From Planctomycetaceae bacterium (GTDB lineage: Bacteria; Planctomycetota; Planctomycetia; Pirellulales; Pirellulaceae), in assembly GCA_002724245.1 (NCBI GenBank), contig PBOG01000056.1:10420-47771 (forward strand): a stretch of DNA of 37,352 nucleotides, in the 5' to 3' direction. Below the pieces are notes generated by a model. The model made no database searches and was not told where the DNA came from. It saw only the letters and a list, made by a program, of their open reading frames with translations. Positions 1-9,279 of the stretch are shown here, in pieces. A program made the translations under genes and the position numbers. Position 1 is the first letter of the stretch. Every line of letters begins with the position of its first letter.

Positions 1-1988
1 AGTTGCCGCACGCTGATTTGAGGACGCCGCCGCTCAGTCGACAGCACCAGGTTTGGAGACTGTTCTGAGTGCGCATAGGCCAGAATGGGCCGGGTGGTTG
101 AAAACCTCCCTTGCCGTTGTGAGGCAACTTCCGCATACGCATCTTTGAACGAAATCGTCTGTAAGCCCTCACTCACAGTAGGTGTTGCACGCAAACTCTC
201 TGGTGCGTAGATCACGACGGTCCCGCTAACGCGTTCGACACGATCCGCGGCGACTCGTGGCAGCCCAATGGACAGATCAGTGGCGTTGCCGGTCGGAGTC
301 ACCAGGTTGGGATCCTCCAGCCGTTTCTGCAATTCTACGAACAGGCCCACTTTCCCTTGAGCCTTGCCACCCAGATTCACAATCACCCTTGTTTTGGCTG
401 CTGGGGTTACATGGTGCGAATCGACAACCACTGCTGTGACATCCTGGCCAATCGCCTGGCCACGAACCTGTCGAATCTCAAAACCTGCAGGAATCTCTAG
501 TTCAACCTGAAACACACCTGCCCGCTGGATGTCCAGCACTGCCATCAAGTTAGCCGTTAACTGCTCCGGTTCGAGGTGAACCTCAATCAGCTGGCGTACG
601 TGAATCCTGGGACGAATCTTTTCCAGTCGAAAAGCCAATTGATACGGTAGCGTCGCGTAACGGTAGGCAAAGTCCCAGGGGATTTTCTGGAAGCTTCCCG
701 GCAATTCTTGCTTGTCCAGCTGCAGCAACCCCGCACGCTGGGACACCTCAGCACGCAAGGCTGGCGAAAGACGAACGACCAGCAAACCTTGCTGGCGCCC
801 TGCACCGCGCGCCTGCACCAGCGGGACAGACACCTCCCGGTCACCCCATTCCTCGCTGAACTGCTCGAGCTCAATCGTCAACGTCTGTGAACCGCGTGCA
901 GGCTGAAACAGTTGGACGTGAACCTGTTGAACCTCACCCGCTTCGACCACTTTCCATTGTCGAACATTCGGGTCAAAGACATTGATCACCTTTTGATCCA
1001 GCGGCACCTCTATCACCAACTGCTCAACTTCAGCCCGACTGATGTTGTAGGCAAGTCGGGCTTGGGTGCGCATTACACCCTCATCGACGGTAACTTGCTG
1101 TTGCACCTGTACACTGGCGAGAGCCGCCAGACCAGTCGCACCTTCGGAACGGGGAGTCCAACTAATCTGGACTTCGGGTGCCGCACCTACGAACGCTAAC
1201 ACCACGGTTTCATCGACGGCGGGACCCGGGGGCACCTCTTCTCCCGAGGCTCGAGATAACGTCGTTTCACTGGCTGCGATCAAAGGTTGAATATTGACCT
1301 TCACACCCGACTGAGGGACTCGGATCACCCATCGATTCACGGGAGCCTGGGGAGCCTGGAACCTGACCATATTTTGACCAGGTGACCTACGAATGGCCTT
1401 GGCATAAACCAATTCAACAAGAAACTGGGCAGGGCCTTCCTCGCGTTTTTCCAGCAACAGGCGATAACCGTCCTCGGCCATCACAATGCGAGCCGGCACA
1501 TCACCTAAACGAGCCGAAAGTAAAGCCGCCCCCTTGAGACGAAGAGGTATGCTGTGCCAGCCTGCATGCAGCACCTCAATCTTGATCTTCGCGTGCACAC
1601 GTACAACATCTTCAGCAACGTCCGCTTGATTGGACACTTCGGTCAGCAACGCTTTAACAGGTGACTCAGGCCGGACAGGTTCGACCTCACCAGCCCGCGC
1701 TTTTTTCCACAATTGCTGAAACTGCTCATAAGGAATGAAGACTCCTCTGCCCTCTTTCTCGAAAATCCCACGTAGTTTTGTATAGGGAATGTAGATTGTC
1801 TGTTCCCGCAATTCGGATTCAGATTCCACCGGTCCTTCGGGTTTCGCCCGTTGTGCTGATTCGCTTGGCGCACTATCCGCCGGTCGCTGGGCAGATACTG
1901 TCTGCGAGACTGCTACCACACAGCAGAATATGGCAAAACGGCAGAGAACAATCATCGGGCTGGTACGCCTGAAAAACACGTCACACAT
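1..1988 (-). CDS. Large exported planctomycete protein, C-terminus cut by window edge
   Basis: I translated this frame by hand from the reverse strand: it stays open from about 2018 to base 1 with no stop, so it is a real gene missing its C-terminus (about 660 residues visible). Three in-frame ATGs are possible. The ATG at 1988 is preferred because GGAG (1997-2000) lies 8 nt before it. The ATG at 1955 would start directly on the hydrophobic leader (MIVLCRFAIFCCVVAV) and the one at 2018 has only a weak AAGAA. The leader ends near SAQ, so the protein is probably exported. After it come YIPYTKLRGIFEKEG and FIPYEQFQQLWKKA, a paired segment I associate with large planctomycete secreted proteins, then a long beta-rich, Val/Gln/Glu-rich region without Cys clusters or recognisable catalytic motifs. 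Function unknown; a cell-surface structural or adhesive role is a guess. Its 5' end faces the divergent PQQ-propeller gene. Confidence 0.8.
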   Translation of the reverse strand, partial: MCDVFFRRTSPMIVLCRFAIFCCVVAVSQTVSAQRPADSAPSESAQRAKPEGPVESESELREQTIYIPYTKLRGIFEKEGRGVFIPYEQFQQLWKKARAGEVEPVRPESPVKALLTEVSNQADVAEDVVRVHAKIKIEVLHAGWHSIPLRLKGAALLSARLGDVPARIVMAEDGYRLLLEKREEGPAQFLVELVYAKAIRRSPGQNMVRFQAPQAPVNRWVIRVPQSGVKVNIQPLIAASETTLSRASGEEVPPGPAVDETVVLAFVGAAPEVQISWTPRSEGATGLAALASVQVQQQVTVDEGVMRTQARLAYNISRAEVEQLVIEVPLDQKVINVFDPNVRQWKVVEAGEVQQVHVQLFQPARGSQTLTIELEQFSEEWGDREVSVPLVQARGAGRQQGLLVVRLSPALRAEVSQRAGLLQLDKQELPGSFQKIPWDFAYRYATLPYQLAFRLEKIRPRIHVRQLIEVHLEPEQLTANLMAVLDIQRAGVFQVELEIPAGFEIRQVRGQAIGQDVTAVVVDSHHVTPAAKTRVIVNLGGKAQGKVGLFVELQKRLEDPNLVTPTGNATDLSIGLPRVAADRVERVSGTVVIYAPESLRATPTVSEGLQTISFKDAYAEVASQRQGRFSTTRPILAYAHSEQSPNLVLSTERRRPQISVRQ

Positions 1989-2469
1989 CTGCCTGGCTCC
2001 GCGAAAAATCGTTGTCATCGATTTCTTAGACGTAGAATGGGGCAATTTAGTTCTCTCCCTGCCAAGACCTTTTTAGTCCGCACGGATCTCGGCCACTTAA
2101 ACATAGGTTCTGGCAAGCAGAAAATCTCCACAAGTAGCCCGCCAAATCGACTTTTTCCGGAAGATCAAGCAATTGATCGAGGATCTCCGGGAGAATGCCG
2201 CGTTTGACAAATATCAAAATGAATCCAGGCGACTTGCACATCCAGAAATGCCGGCCCGGGAATACTGGAAAAGAACGTCCGCTTGGTTTACGATCTGGGA
2301 GCTTTGAGGGCGACCTCCGCAGTCCCCTACTTCGCCGCACCTCTCACGTTAGGCGTCGAGGCTGCAATCCGGGCAACTGCTCGATTGTGACCACCGAAAT
2401 CGAGACCACTTTGGATTGCAGGGTCACGATTGGCGTACATCGTGGCCCCCCCTTACAAGGACGCCTGGA
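1989..2469. other. Divergent intergenic region, 481 bp
   Basis: This stretch separates the minus-strand exported protein from the plus-strand PQQ-propeller gene, so it should carry promoters for both. I found no convincing -35/-10 pair. The short open frames inside it (minus 2047-2340, plus 2195-2473) have no ribosome site and no recognisable protein character. I see no strong hairpin and no RNA gene. Confidence 0.5.
1997..2000 (-). promoter_or_regulatory. Shine-Dalgarno GGAG deciding the start at 1988
   Basis: GGAG read on the minus strand, 8 nt before the ATG at 1988. It favours this start over the in-frame ATGs at 2018 and 1955, which have no comparable site. Confidence 0.5.
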
Positions 2470-3843
2470 ATGAAAAACACAAAGCACTGTGTCCTCTGGT
2501 TATTCGCCTGGACCCTGATGCCCTCTTTGCTGGTTGCTCAAGAATGGTCACGCTTTCGCGGCCCGAACGGGACTGGAGCCAGTGAGTCCAGCACCATTCC
2601 AGTGAAGTGGACCGACAAAGATATCAATTGGAGTACCCAACTTCCCGGAATTGGTCACTCCTCACCGATTGGCTGGGGGAACAAGCTGTTTGTCCTGAGC
2701 GCTGACCCCAAAACAGCAACTCGGCATGTGCTTTGTGTAGACTCTGAAACTGGCGACATCCTTTGGCAGCGCGACTACAAATCGTTGCCGCATCATCTAC
2801 ACGCGCGCAGTAGCTTTGCGTCGTCAACGCCGGGTGCCGATAGCCAGCGGGTTTATGTGGCATGGTCCGTTCCGAACAAGACCACGCTGCGTGCATTGGA
2901 CCACTCAGGGGCAGAGGTCTGGACGAAAGATCTGGGCACTTGGACAAGTCAACATGGCTATGGCGCATCACCAATCATTTACAAGAATCTGCTGATTCTC
3001 CACAACTCACAGCAAGCACGGGGGCTCAAGCCGCATCAACTCGAGTCCGGCCAGAAGCCTGGTCGTAGTTACATGTTCGCGTTCGATGCGCAGACTGGAG
3101 ACGAAGTCTGGCGCAAAGAACTCAAGAGTATGAACGTTTGCTACTCGGTACCTTTTATCTTTTCGCCACCCCAGGGCGGTCCTGACGAACTCGTATGCAC
3201 CAGTACCGGCAACGGCATCTTCAGTCTCAATCCGCTAACCGGTGAAGAAAACTGGTCGATCGATGTCTTCAAGATGCGAACCGTTAACTCCCCTATTACG
3301 GCCGGGGGATTGATCTTTGGCACCAATGGGTCAGGTGCTTATTCAGGGAATTTCCTGGTCGCAGTACGTGGTGGTCGCCAACCCGAAATTGCCTTTCAGC
3401 TCAAGAATAGCGGTAAGTTCAAAGCGCCCTACGTGCCCAGCCTGATCTCCTATGGTGACCTGGTATTTTGTATCTACGACCGCGGATTCGCGAGTTGCAT
3501 CGACGCGAAGACTGGCAAGATTCATTGGTTTGAACGGACGAATGCAGCATTTAACGGCTCTCCTGTTCGGGTCCGCGACAAGATCTACATTGCCGATGAA
3601 GACGGCATTGTCTGGGTGTTCGCTGCGAGCCAGAAATACCAGGTAATCGCCAAGAATCCGTTAGGCAATCCAAGCCGTTCAACACCCGCGGTATTGAACG
3701 GCCAGATTTGTTTTCGCACCTATTCAGAAAGCAAACCAGTCTCCCAACTGGTATCTATCGGGCAAAAAAACCCTGAGTCTTCCGAGTGTGAACAAACGGC
3801 CGAAGCTTTACGCGTCATCAACTCCGTCAAGACCGCCAATTAA
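2470..3843 (+). CDS. Exported PQQ-like beta-propeller (BamB-type) protein
   Basis: 457 residues. The ATG at 2470 is chosen because AAGGA (2457-2461) lies 8 nt upstream and the product then begins with a signal peptide (MKNTKHCVLWLFAWTLMPSL, cleaved near LVAQ). The upstream in-frame start at 2416 would put 18 hydrophilic residues before the leader. WSRFRGPNGTG follows the leader, a hallmark of planctomycete PQQ-repeat proteins. Propeller blades are marked by repeats of the type D-x-x-T-G-x-x-x-W (SETGDILWQ, AQTGDEVWR, PLTGEENWS, AKTGKIHWF). Such proteins fold as seven- or eight-bladed propellers; most do not bind PQQ and act as periplasmic or surface scaffolds. No enzyme active site is seen. 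It appears monocistronic; the next gene starts 169 bp on. Family assignment is firm, role unknown. Confidence 0.92.
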   Translation: MKNTKHCVLWLFAWTLMPSLLVAQEWSRFRGPNGTGASESSTIPVKWTDKDINWSTQLPGIGHSSPIGWGNKLFVLSADPKTATRHVLCVDSETGDILWQRDYKSLPHHLHARSSFASSTPGADSQRVYVAWSVPNKTTLRALDHSGAEVWTKDLGTWTSQHGYGASPIIYKNLLILHNSQQARGLKPHQLESGQKPGRSYMFAFDAQTGDEVWRKELKSMNVCYSVPFIFSPPQGGPDELVCTSTGNGIFSLNPLTGEENWSIDVFKMRTVNSPITAGGLIFGTNGSGAYSGNFLVAVRGGRQPEIAFQLKNSGKFKAPYVPSLISYGDLVFCIYDRGFASCIDAKTGKIHWFERTNAAFNGSPVRVRDKIYIADEDGIVWVFAASQKYQVIAKNPLGNPSRSTPAVLNGQICFRTYSESKPVSQLVSIGQKNPESSECEQTAEALRVINSVKTAN

Positions 3844-4012
3844 ATACAGCCGGTCCTGATCCTGTTTAAACTTCGGCCATTCGGTTGCGCCCAAGACACT
3901 CACTACCACCTCACGAACAACTCCATAGTGAGCGTTCCCGGATCAGCAGGACTGCCCTGGCGGGCGCGCACTGGCAATCAGACAGGAAACCGATTGACGG
4001 TGGAGTGGATCA

Positions 4013-7000
4013 TTGACCTGTGACGCAGACTGGCAATTCTGGATCGATGTGGGTGGCACGTTCACCGATTGCCTGGGGTTGGGTACGAATGGCCAGGAAC
4101 TGAGACATAAAGTGCTCAGTAATGGTGTTACAAAGGGCGTCACCACATCAGGGTGCACACGAGACTGCATCGTCGACCCGACGCGGTGTCGCGACCCGAA
4201 CGACTTCTGGCGTGGGTTTCAACTGAGACTTTTTAATGCCAATGGGCAAGTCGTCAGTCAGGTCACAGTCGGTAAAAGCCTGCGCAGCGACGGCTGCTTG
4301 CATCTGGACAGCCCACTTCCCGAGATACCCTGGGTCGGCCAACCCTACGAGCTAGTTTCGGATTTCGATGCCCCGATTCTGGCCATCCGTTGGCTACTAG
4401 GCCTGACTCCAGACCAGTCTCTTCCGCCCGTTCGTGTACGGCTAGGAACCACTCGAGGAACCAACGCGTTGCTGACAAGACAGGGCGCTGCAACTGCCTT
4501 GGTTACCACTCAAGGATTTGGTGACATTCTGTTGATCGGTAACCAAGAGCGGCCACAACTTTTTGAACTCAATATTCAAAAACCGACTTCACTGTTTTCA
4601 CACGTGATCGAAGTAACTGAACGCATTAGTTCAACCGGAACGGTCGAACAGCCGCTTGATGTCGACCAGGTTCTGCAACAACTCCATGAATTGCGGCGAA
4701 TGCAAATTCACTCACTAGCAATTTGTTTACTGAACTCGTACAGCAATGCTCAACACGAAGAAGCGATTGGCCAATTGGCAAAGCAAGTTGGCTTTGACGA
4801 GGTCAGCCTCTCCAGTGCCGTCGCACCATTGGTCAAGCTGGTGTCACGTGGCGACACTACCGTCGTCGACGCTTACCTGAATCCCATCTTGCGTGCGTAT
4901 GTGAACCGATTGCAAAAAGCACTAGGGACGCACGGTGACCTGCAATTACTCACGTCTGCTGGAGGCCTTGTAAACGGCAGACATTTCACCGGCAAAGACA
5001 GTATCCTGTCCGGGCCCGCTGGCGGCGTCGTCGGTTTTTCGAGGGCCGCACAAGCGGCCGGCTTCAACCGGGCAATCGGTTTTGACATGGGTGGGACGAG
5101 TACCGACGTATCCCGTTTTGATGGCAAGTTTGAATTGGAGTTCGAAAGTCAAAAAGCAGGTGTACGCATCGCCAGCCCGATGATGTCGATCGAGACGGTC
5201 GCCGCAGGTGGAGGATCGATCTGTGGATTTGACGGTGTCAAATTATTTGTCGGTCCAGATAGTGCCGGGGCTGATCCAGGACCGGCCTGCTACGGGCGCG
5301 GCGGACCCCTGGCAATCACAGACATCAACGTCTTTTTGGGACGAATTCCGATCGAACATTTTCCCTTCCCACTCAACCGGGAAGTAATTGGTGAACGCCT
5401 TCAGGACCTCTGTCGCCAGATCGCTGGCGAGACCAGCCACCACTACACCCCGCGTGCCCTGGCCTTCGGGTACCTGGAAATTGCCAACGCAAATATGGCC
5501 AAGGCCATCCGTTCCGTCTCTCTGGCGCGCGGTTACGACCCCCGTGAATATCTGCTGGTTGCATTTGGTGGCGCAGCGGGACAACACGCCTGCGCAATTG
5601 GAACAGAACTGAAAATCCCCCGCATTCTGGTGCACCCTGCTGCGGGAATCCTCAGTGCCTACGGTATCGGACTGGCAGACGTCATCAAGCATCGCGCCTG
5701 TGGAATTTACCGAAACTGGGACGACTTCGACTGCGATCTGGAAACCGTCTTTGCCCAGCTCAGCAAGGAACTCGAAAAGGAAATGGCAGCCGAAGGTCTC
5801 CCCCTGGCGAAGGCAAACAAGTCATACGCGCTCGAGTTGCGGTATCTAGGCACAGACGCCGCGCTGCTTGTTCGTGAGCCAGCAGACGGAGATTACCGCG
5901 CTGCGTTCCAACGAGATCATCAGCAACGTTATGGCTACTGCTATCCCGACCGCAGCCTGGAAATCGTAACCGCGCGTGTTGAGTTGATGATCTGTTCGCA
6001 AACTCAAATGTCAGCCGCACTGCGATCGTCAACTGATCAAAAGGCATCAACAAATCCGAACGCAAAACACGTGACAGCCTATTTCGACGGGAAAGCGCAA
6101 GAAACAACAGTCCTCCACAATACTGATCTAACACCGGGTACAGTGGTCACAGGGCCCGCAATCGTTGCCGACCAGCATGCCACCACGGTAATTGATCCAG
6201 GCTGGCAAGCTGAAATGCTCAGCGGTGGTGAGCTACTGCTCTCGTCATGCGATGGAACGCAAACCACCGTCTCGGCGGCAGGTCCAATCAGCAATAACAC
6301 TCGGTCGCTCCCAGCAGACCCTGTTCTGCTGGAAGTCTACAACAACCTGTTCGCTGCCATTGCTGAACAAATGGGAATCACATTGCGGAACACGTCGAGC
6401 AGCGTGAATGTGAAAGAACGCCTCGATTTTAGCTGTGCGCTTTTTACTCAGCAGGGTGACCTGGTTGTCAACGCACCCCACATTCCCGTCCACTTGGGTG
6501 CAATGAGCGAAACCGTGAAATGGGTAATCGCCGACAATCCAGAACTACAGCCAGGCGATGTATTCGCAACGAACGATCCGTACCGAGGTGGTTCCCATCT
6601 CCCCGATATTACCGTCATCACCCCCGTTTTTTCGCCAACAGACAATCGCCTCATCTTTTTTGTGGCAAACCGTGCCCACCATGCCGAACTCGGTGGAGTC
6701 TCTCCGGGATCGATGCCTCCCTTTTCCCGAACCTTGGCAGAAGAAGGTGTCTTGGTTCGAAACTTTAAACTGGTCTCTGCGGGCATACCACGCCTGGAAG
6801 CGATTCGCCACGTGCTCCTGTCCGCCGAATTTCCCACGCGGGCAATCTCTGACAATCTCGCCGACCTCTCAGCGCAAGTCGCTGCCAACCAACGTGGTGT
6901 CCACGACTTGCTGGAACTAATCGATCGGCGTGGTTTGGATAACGTGGAAGCTTACATGGAACACATCCAGCGTGCCGCCGAGCAGAAAATGCGCAAAGCG

Positions 7001-7885
7001 TTATCTCAATTAGAAAATGGGACACGTACCTTTACCGACCACCTGGATGACGGCTCGCCCATCCGCGTGACCATCTCAATTCGCAATGATACAGCACACC
7101 TGGACTTTGCCGGAACAGGCCCGGTCTTGCCAGGCAACTTGAATGCGAATCGTGCCATCGTGACTGCCGCTGTTTTGTATGTGTTGAGATGCTTGATTGA
7201 CGAACCAATCCCACTGAACCAGGGTGTTCTGGCACCTGTCCGCATCACCCTGCCTGAATGCCTGCTCAATCCGCCCGACCGAGGAGAGGCCCAGGCCTGT
7301 GCGGCCGTCGCAGCCGGCAATGTCGAAACCTCGCAGCGAATTGTCGATGTGTTATTGGGTGCATTTGGTTTAGCGGCGGCAAGTCAGGGTACGATGAACA
7401 ACCTTTTATTTGGCAACCATTCGTTCGGCTACTACGAAACCCTGTGTGGCGGTAGCGGGGCCACCTCCAGCGGCCCCGGTGCCGATGCGGTACAAACACA
7501 TATGACCAATACGCGTTTGACTGATCCAGAAGTCCTCGAGCAGCGTTTCCCAGTACGAGTCAAACGTTTTGCCATCCGACACCAATCCGGTGGTGACGGT
7601 CGCCATCGAGGCGGAAATGGCGTCGTTAGAGAATTGGAGTTTCTCGACGATCTGGAAGTCGCCTTACTCTCCCAACGGCGGGCCGCTTTTGCACCCTATG
7701 GCCTGCAGGGTGGAGAGCCCGGCAAGAAAGGTCGCAATATCTTGCGACCCAGGCGGGGAGCGTCCCAGGAACTGAAGGGGCTGGCAAGTTTCCACGTCGC
7801 CGCGGGGGATATCCTGGTAGTCAAGACACCTGGTGGAGGTGGATTCGGCAGCGCCGCAAACTCCCGCAATGACGATGGCGGCTAA
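4013..7885 (+). CDS. Single-chain 5-oxoprolinase / hydantoinase A+B fusion
   Basis: 1290 residues, the length of eukaryotic-type 5-oxoprolinase. It probably opens 5-oxo-L-proline to glutamate with ATP in the cytoplasm, although N-methylhydantoin-type substrates are possible in this family. The HyuA half starts with the ATP-binding motif [10 protein letters not shown] (residues 11-20), has [15 protein letters not shown] (about 146-160) and a second phosphate motif [10 protein letters not shown] near 357. The HyuB half begins near 768 ([12 protein letters not shown]), contains [15 protein letters not shown] and ends with the Gly-rich TPGGGGFG near 1272. The start is a TTG, preceded by GGAG (4002-4005) at 7 nt; an in-frame TGA at 3995 excludes anything further upstream. 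Residues about 45-140 are longer and less familiar than in the usual HyuA N-terminus. The gene stands alone and converges on the downstream epimerase. Confidence 0.93.
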   Translation: MTCDADWQFWIDVGGTFTDCLGLGTNGQELRHKVLSNGVTKGVTTSGCTRDCIVDPTRCRDPNDFWRGFQLRLFNANGQVVSQVTVGKSLRSDGCLHLDSPLPEIPWVGQPYELVSDFDAPILAIRWLLGLTPDQSLPPVRVRLGTTRGTNALLTRQGAATALVTTQGFGDILLIGNQERPQLFELNIQKPTSLFSHVIEVTERISSTGTVEQPLDVDQVLQQLHELRRMQIHSLAICLLNSYSNAQHEEAIGQLAKQVGFDEVSLSSAVAPLVKLVSRGDTTVVDAYLNPILRAYVNRLQKALGTHGDLQLLTSAGGLVNGRHFTGKDSILSGPAGGVVGFSRAAQAAGFNRAIGFDMGGTSTDVSRFDGKFELEFESQKAGVRIASPMMSIETVAAGGGSICGFDGVKLFVGPDSAGADPGPACYGRGGPLAITDINVFLGRIPIEHFPFPLNREVIGERLQDLCRQIAGETSHHYTPRALAFGYLEIANANMAKAIRSVSLARGYDPREYLLVAFGGAAGQHACAIGTELKIPRILVHPAAGILSAYGIGLADVIKHRACGIYRNWDDFDCDLETVFAQLSKELEKEMAAEGLPLAKANKSYALELRYLGTDAALLVREPADGDYRAAFQRDHQQRYGYCYPDRSLEIVTARVELMICSQTQMSAALRSSTDQKASTNPNAKHVTAYFDGKAQETTVLHNTDLTPGTVVTGPAIVADQHATTVIDPGWQAEMLSGGELLLSSCDGTQTTVSAAGPISNNTRSLPADPVLLEVYNNLFAAIAEQMGITLRNTSSSVNVKERLDFSCALFTQQGDLVVNAPHIPVHLGAMSETVKWVIADNPELQPGDVFATNDPYRGGSHLPDITVITPVFSPTDNRLIFFVANRAHHAELGGVSPGSMPPFSRTLAEEGVLVRNFKLVSAGIPRLEAIRHVLLSAEFPTRAISDNLADLSAQVAANQRGVHDLLELIDRRGLDNVEAYMEHIQRAAEQKMRKALSQLENGTRTFTDHLDDGSPIRVTISIRNDTAHLDFAGTGPVLPGNLNANRAIVTAAVLYVLRCLIDEPIPLNQGVLAPVRITLPECLLNPPDRGEAQACAAVAAGNVETSQRIVDVLLGAFGLAAASQGTMNNLLFGNHSFGYYETLCGGSGATSSGPGADAVQTHMTNTRLTDPEVLEQRFPVRVKRFAIRHQSGGDGRHRGGNGVVRELEFLDDLEVALLSQRRAAFAPYGLQGGEPGKKGRNILRPRRGASQELKGLASFHVAAGDILVVKTPGGGGFGSAANSRNDDGG

Positions 7886-8055
7886 CGCCTCGATGCCCCC
7901 TCTGCCCAGGTGACTGCGCCGTCAATGTAGCCATTGAGTCCCATGCCTGACTGGGTAGTCGCCAACGCTACAGCGTAGTAGCCAGCGGTGCGGCACACTT
8001 CACGGCGTGGCAAAACACAAGGAGACTTCCTGTTCCCGACTCCGGAACCAGGCAG

Positions 8056-9066
8056 CTAGAACCCACGGGCGGATCTGAGATCTTCGAAATCTCGCAGGTG
8101 ATAATCGATACCTACATAGTCCAATAGCCGACACAGTCCACGCAGCGCCACACCTAAACCATCGGGCCCACTGAATCCACCGAATTGACCTCCCCCTTTC
8201 ACGTGCGGCTCCAAGTCGAGAAACACGCCTGGGATAGCGCGCCGCTTGAGCTTCCGCGTCAGCTTTGGAATCTCCTCCCGAAAATCCCTGAGGATCATCT
8301 CATGTCCGCTGTCACCTGAATCCGCCGGCACGAAGTGCTTGAGTGAATCTTCATCGACATGCTCAGTTCTTTTTACTGATTGTGGGTGACGATAATCTTT
8401 GATGTGCATCCAGCCCATTCCTCTCTTCATCAGTACATACTGCTGAAAAACCTCTTCAGCGGAACATCCTTGAGTCACGATGTTACCCGCATCAAAAATC
8501 AAATTGAGGGCAGGATGGTTTACCTGGCGGTGAATTTCAGCAAGCAATTGTCCGCTCTGTCCGACAAGGTTTGCTTCAACCTCCAAACCAAACGTCAAGT
8601 CACTGCGATCACAGATTTCAGCAATCTGCCCCAATTGATCAACCACTTGAGAGATGTGATCTGCGGGGTCAGTTCCCCGTGGATGATAAAAGGAAAATCC
8701 GCGGATTAGCTTTGTTCCCAAAGTGTTGGCAAGCCCCACCGCTCGGCGCACCTGTTTGTCAAGATATTTGGAGAACGGAATAAACGGATTGTGGGTCCCA
8801 TCGTCTACGTCCAACAACTTGACTTTGCCTATCGGTGAACCCAACGAGGAAACACGTAATCCGTACTCGTCATGCAGTCGCTGTAACCGGGTAATCTCCG
8901 GCTTGGTCAACTGCATTACGTTCTTGACACCCTGTCCCAAATCAATGAAACGAATCGTATAGTACTGCAGGCCCAAAGCGGCAAATGCCGAAAATTGTTG
9001 ATGAGCCGTCTTTTGATTCGCTGCTTCATCCGCAAAACCGGTGAGTATCACACTGGGATTCGACAC
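8056..9066 (-). CDS. Sugar phosphate isomerase/epimerase, TIM barrel
   Basis: 336 residues of the xylose-isomerase-like AP endonuclease-2 superfamily. These cytoplasmic TIM barrels use a divalent metal to isomerise or epimerise sugars or inositols. The likely metal ligands are all visible in order at strand ends: Glu in FGLEVEAN, Asp in LIFDAGN, His in WMHIKDY and Glu in VFLDLEPH. The N-terminus LTGFADEA followed by YYTIRF is typical of planctomycete and verrucomicrobial members. The start is GTG at 9066, with AGGG about 9 nt upstream on the minus strand. It is divergent from the DUF1501 gene (213 bp between starts) and convergent with the oxoprolinase gene. The substrate cannot be named. Confidence 0.9.
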   Translation of the reverse strand: MSNPSVILTGFADEAANQKTAHQQFSAFAALGLQYYTIRFIDLGQGVKNVMQLTKPEITRLQRLHDEYGLRVSSLGSPIGKVKLLDVDDGTHNPFIPFSKYLDKQVRRAVGLANTLGTKLIRGFSFYHPRGTDPADHISQVVDQLGQIAEICDRSDLTFGLEVEANLVGQSGQLLAEIHRQVNHPALNLIFDAGNIVTQGCSAEEVFQQYVLMKRGMGWMHIKDYRHPQSVKRTEHVDEDSLKHFVPADSGDSGHEMILRDFREEIPKLTRKLKRRAIPGVFLDLEPHVKGGGQFGGFSGPDGLGVALRGLCRLLDYVGIDYHLRDFEDLRSARGF

Positions 9067-9199
9067 AACAAGTCACCCTGAAATAGGCTATGGGACCAGA
9101 AAACGCCATTGTCTCGGCGACTTCACGCCTGACAAGTGGGCGACCGTAATACGTATTCGTCACGGTTCCCAGGCCGTGTGCCGGCCAACTCCTTCGAAA

Positions 9200-9228
9200 T
9201 TGACCTCTCCTGCCAGCGGCGGTAGGAT
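9200..9228 (+). promoter_or_regulatory. Candidate sigma-70 promoter for the DUF1501 gene
   Basis: TTGACC (9200-9205) and TAGGAT (9223-9228) are separated by 17 bp, matching TTGACA/TATAAT at 5/6 and 4/6. The -10 box ends about 50 bp before the ATG at 9280. Found by eye; a chance match cannot be excluded. Confidence 0.35.
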
Positions 9229-9279
9229 TCAACTCTGTAGCCAACCGCATTTTTGGATGTCATTACGAAAGAATTGACC

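Noticed and set aside
2047-2340. 97-codon minus-strand open frame in the 481-bp gap
   Set aside because: No ribosome site and no recognisable protein pattern; most likely non-coding promoter region.
8031-8054. Imperfect hairpin next to the stop of the epimerase gene
   Set aside because: Stem has a bulge and there is no T-run on either strand; not enough to call a terminator.
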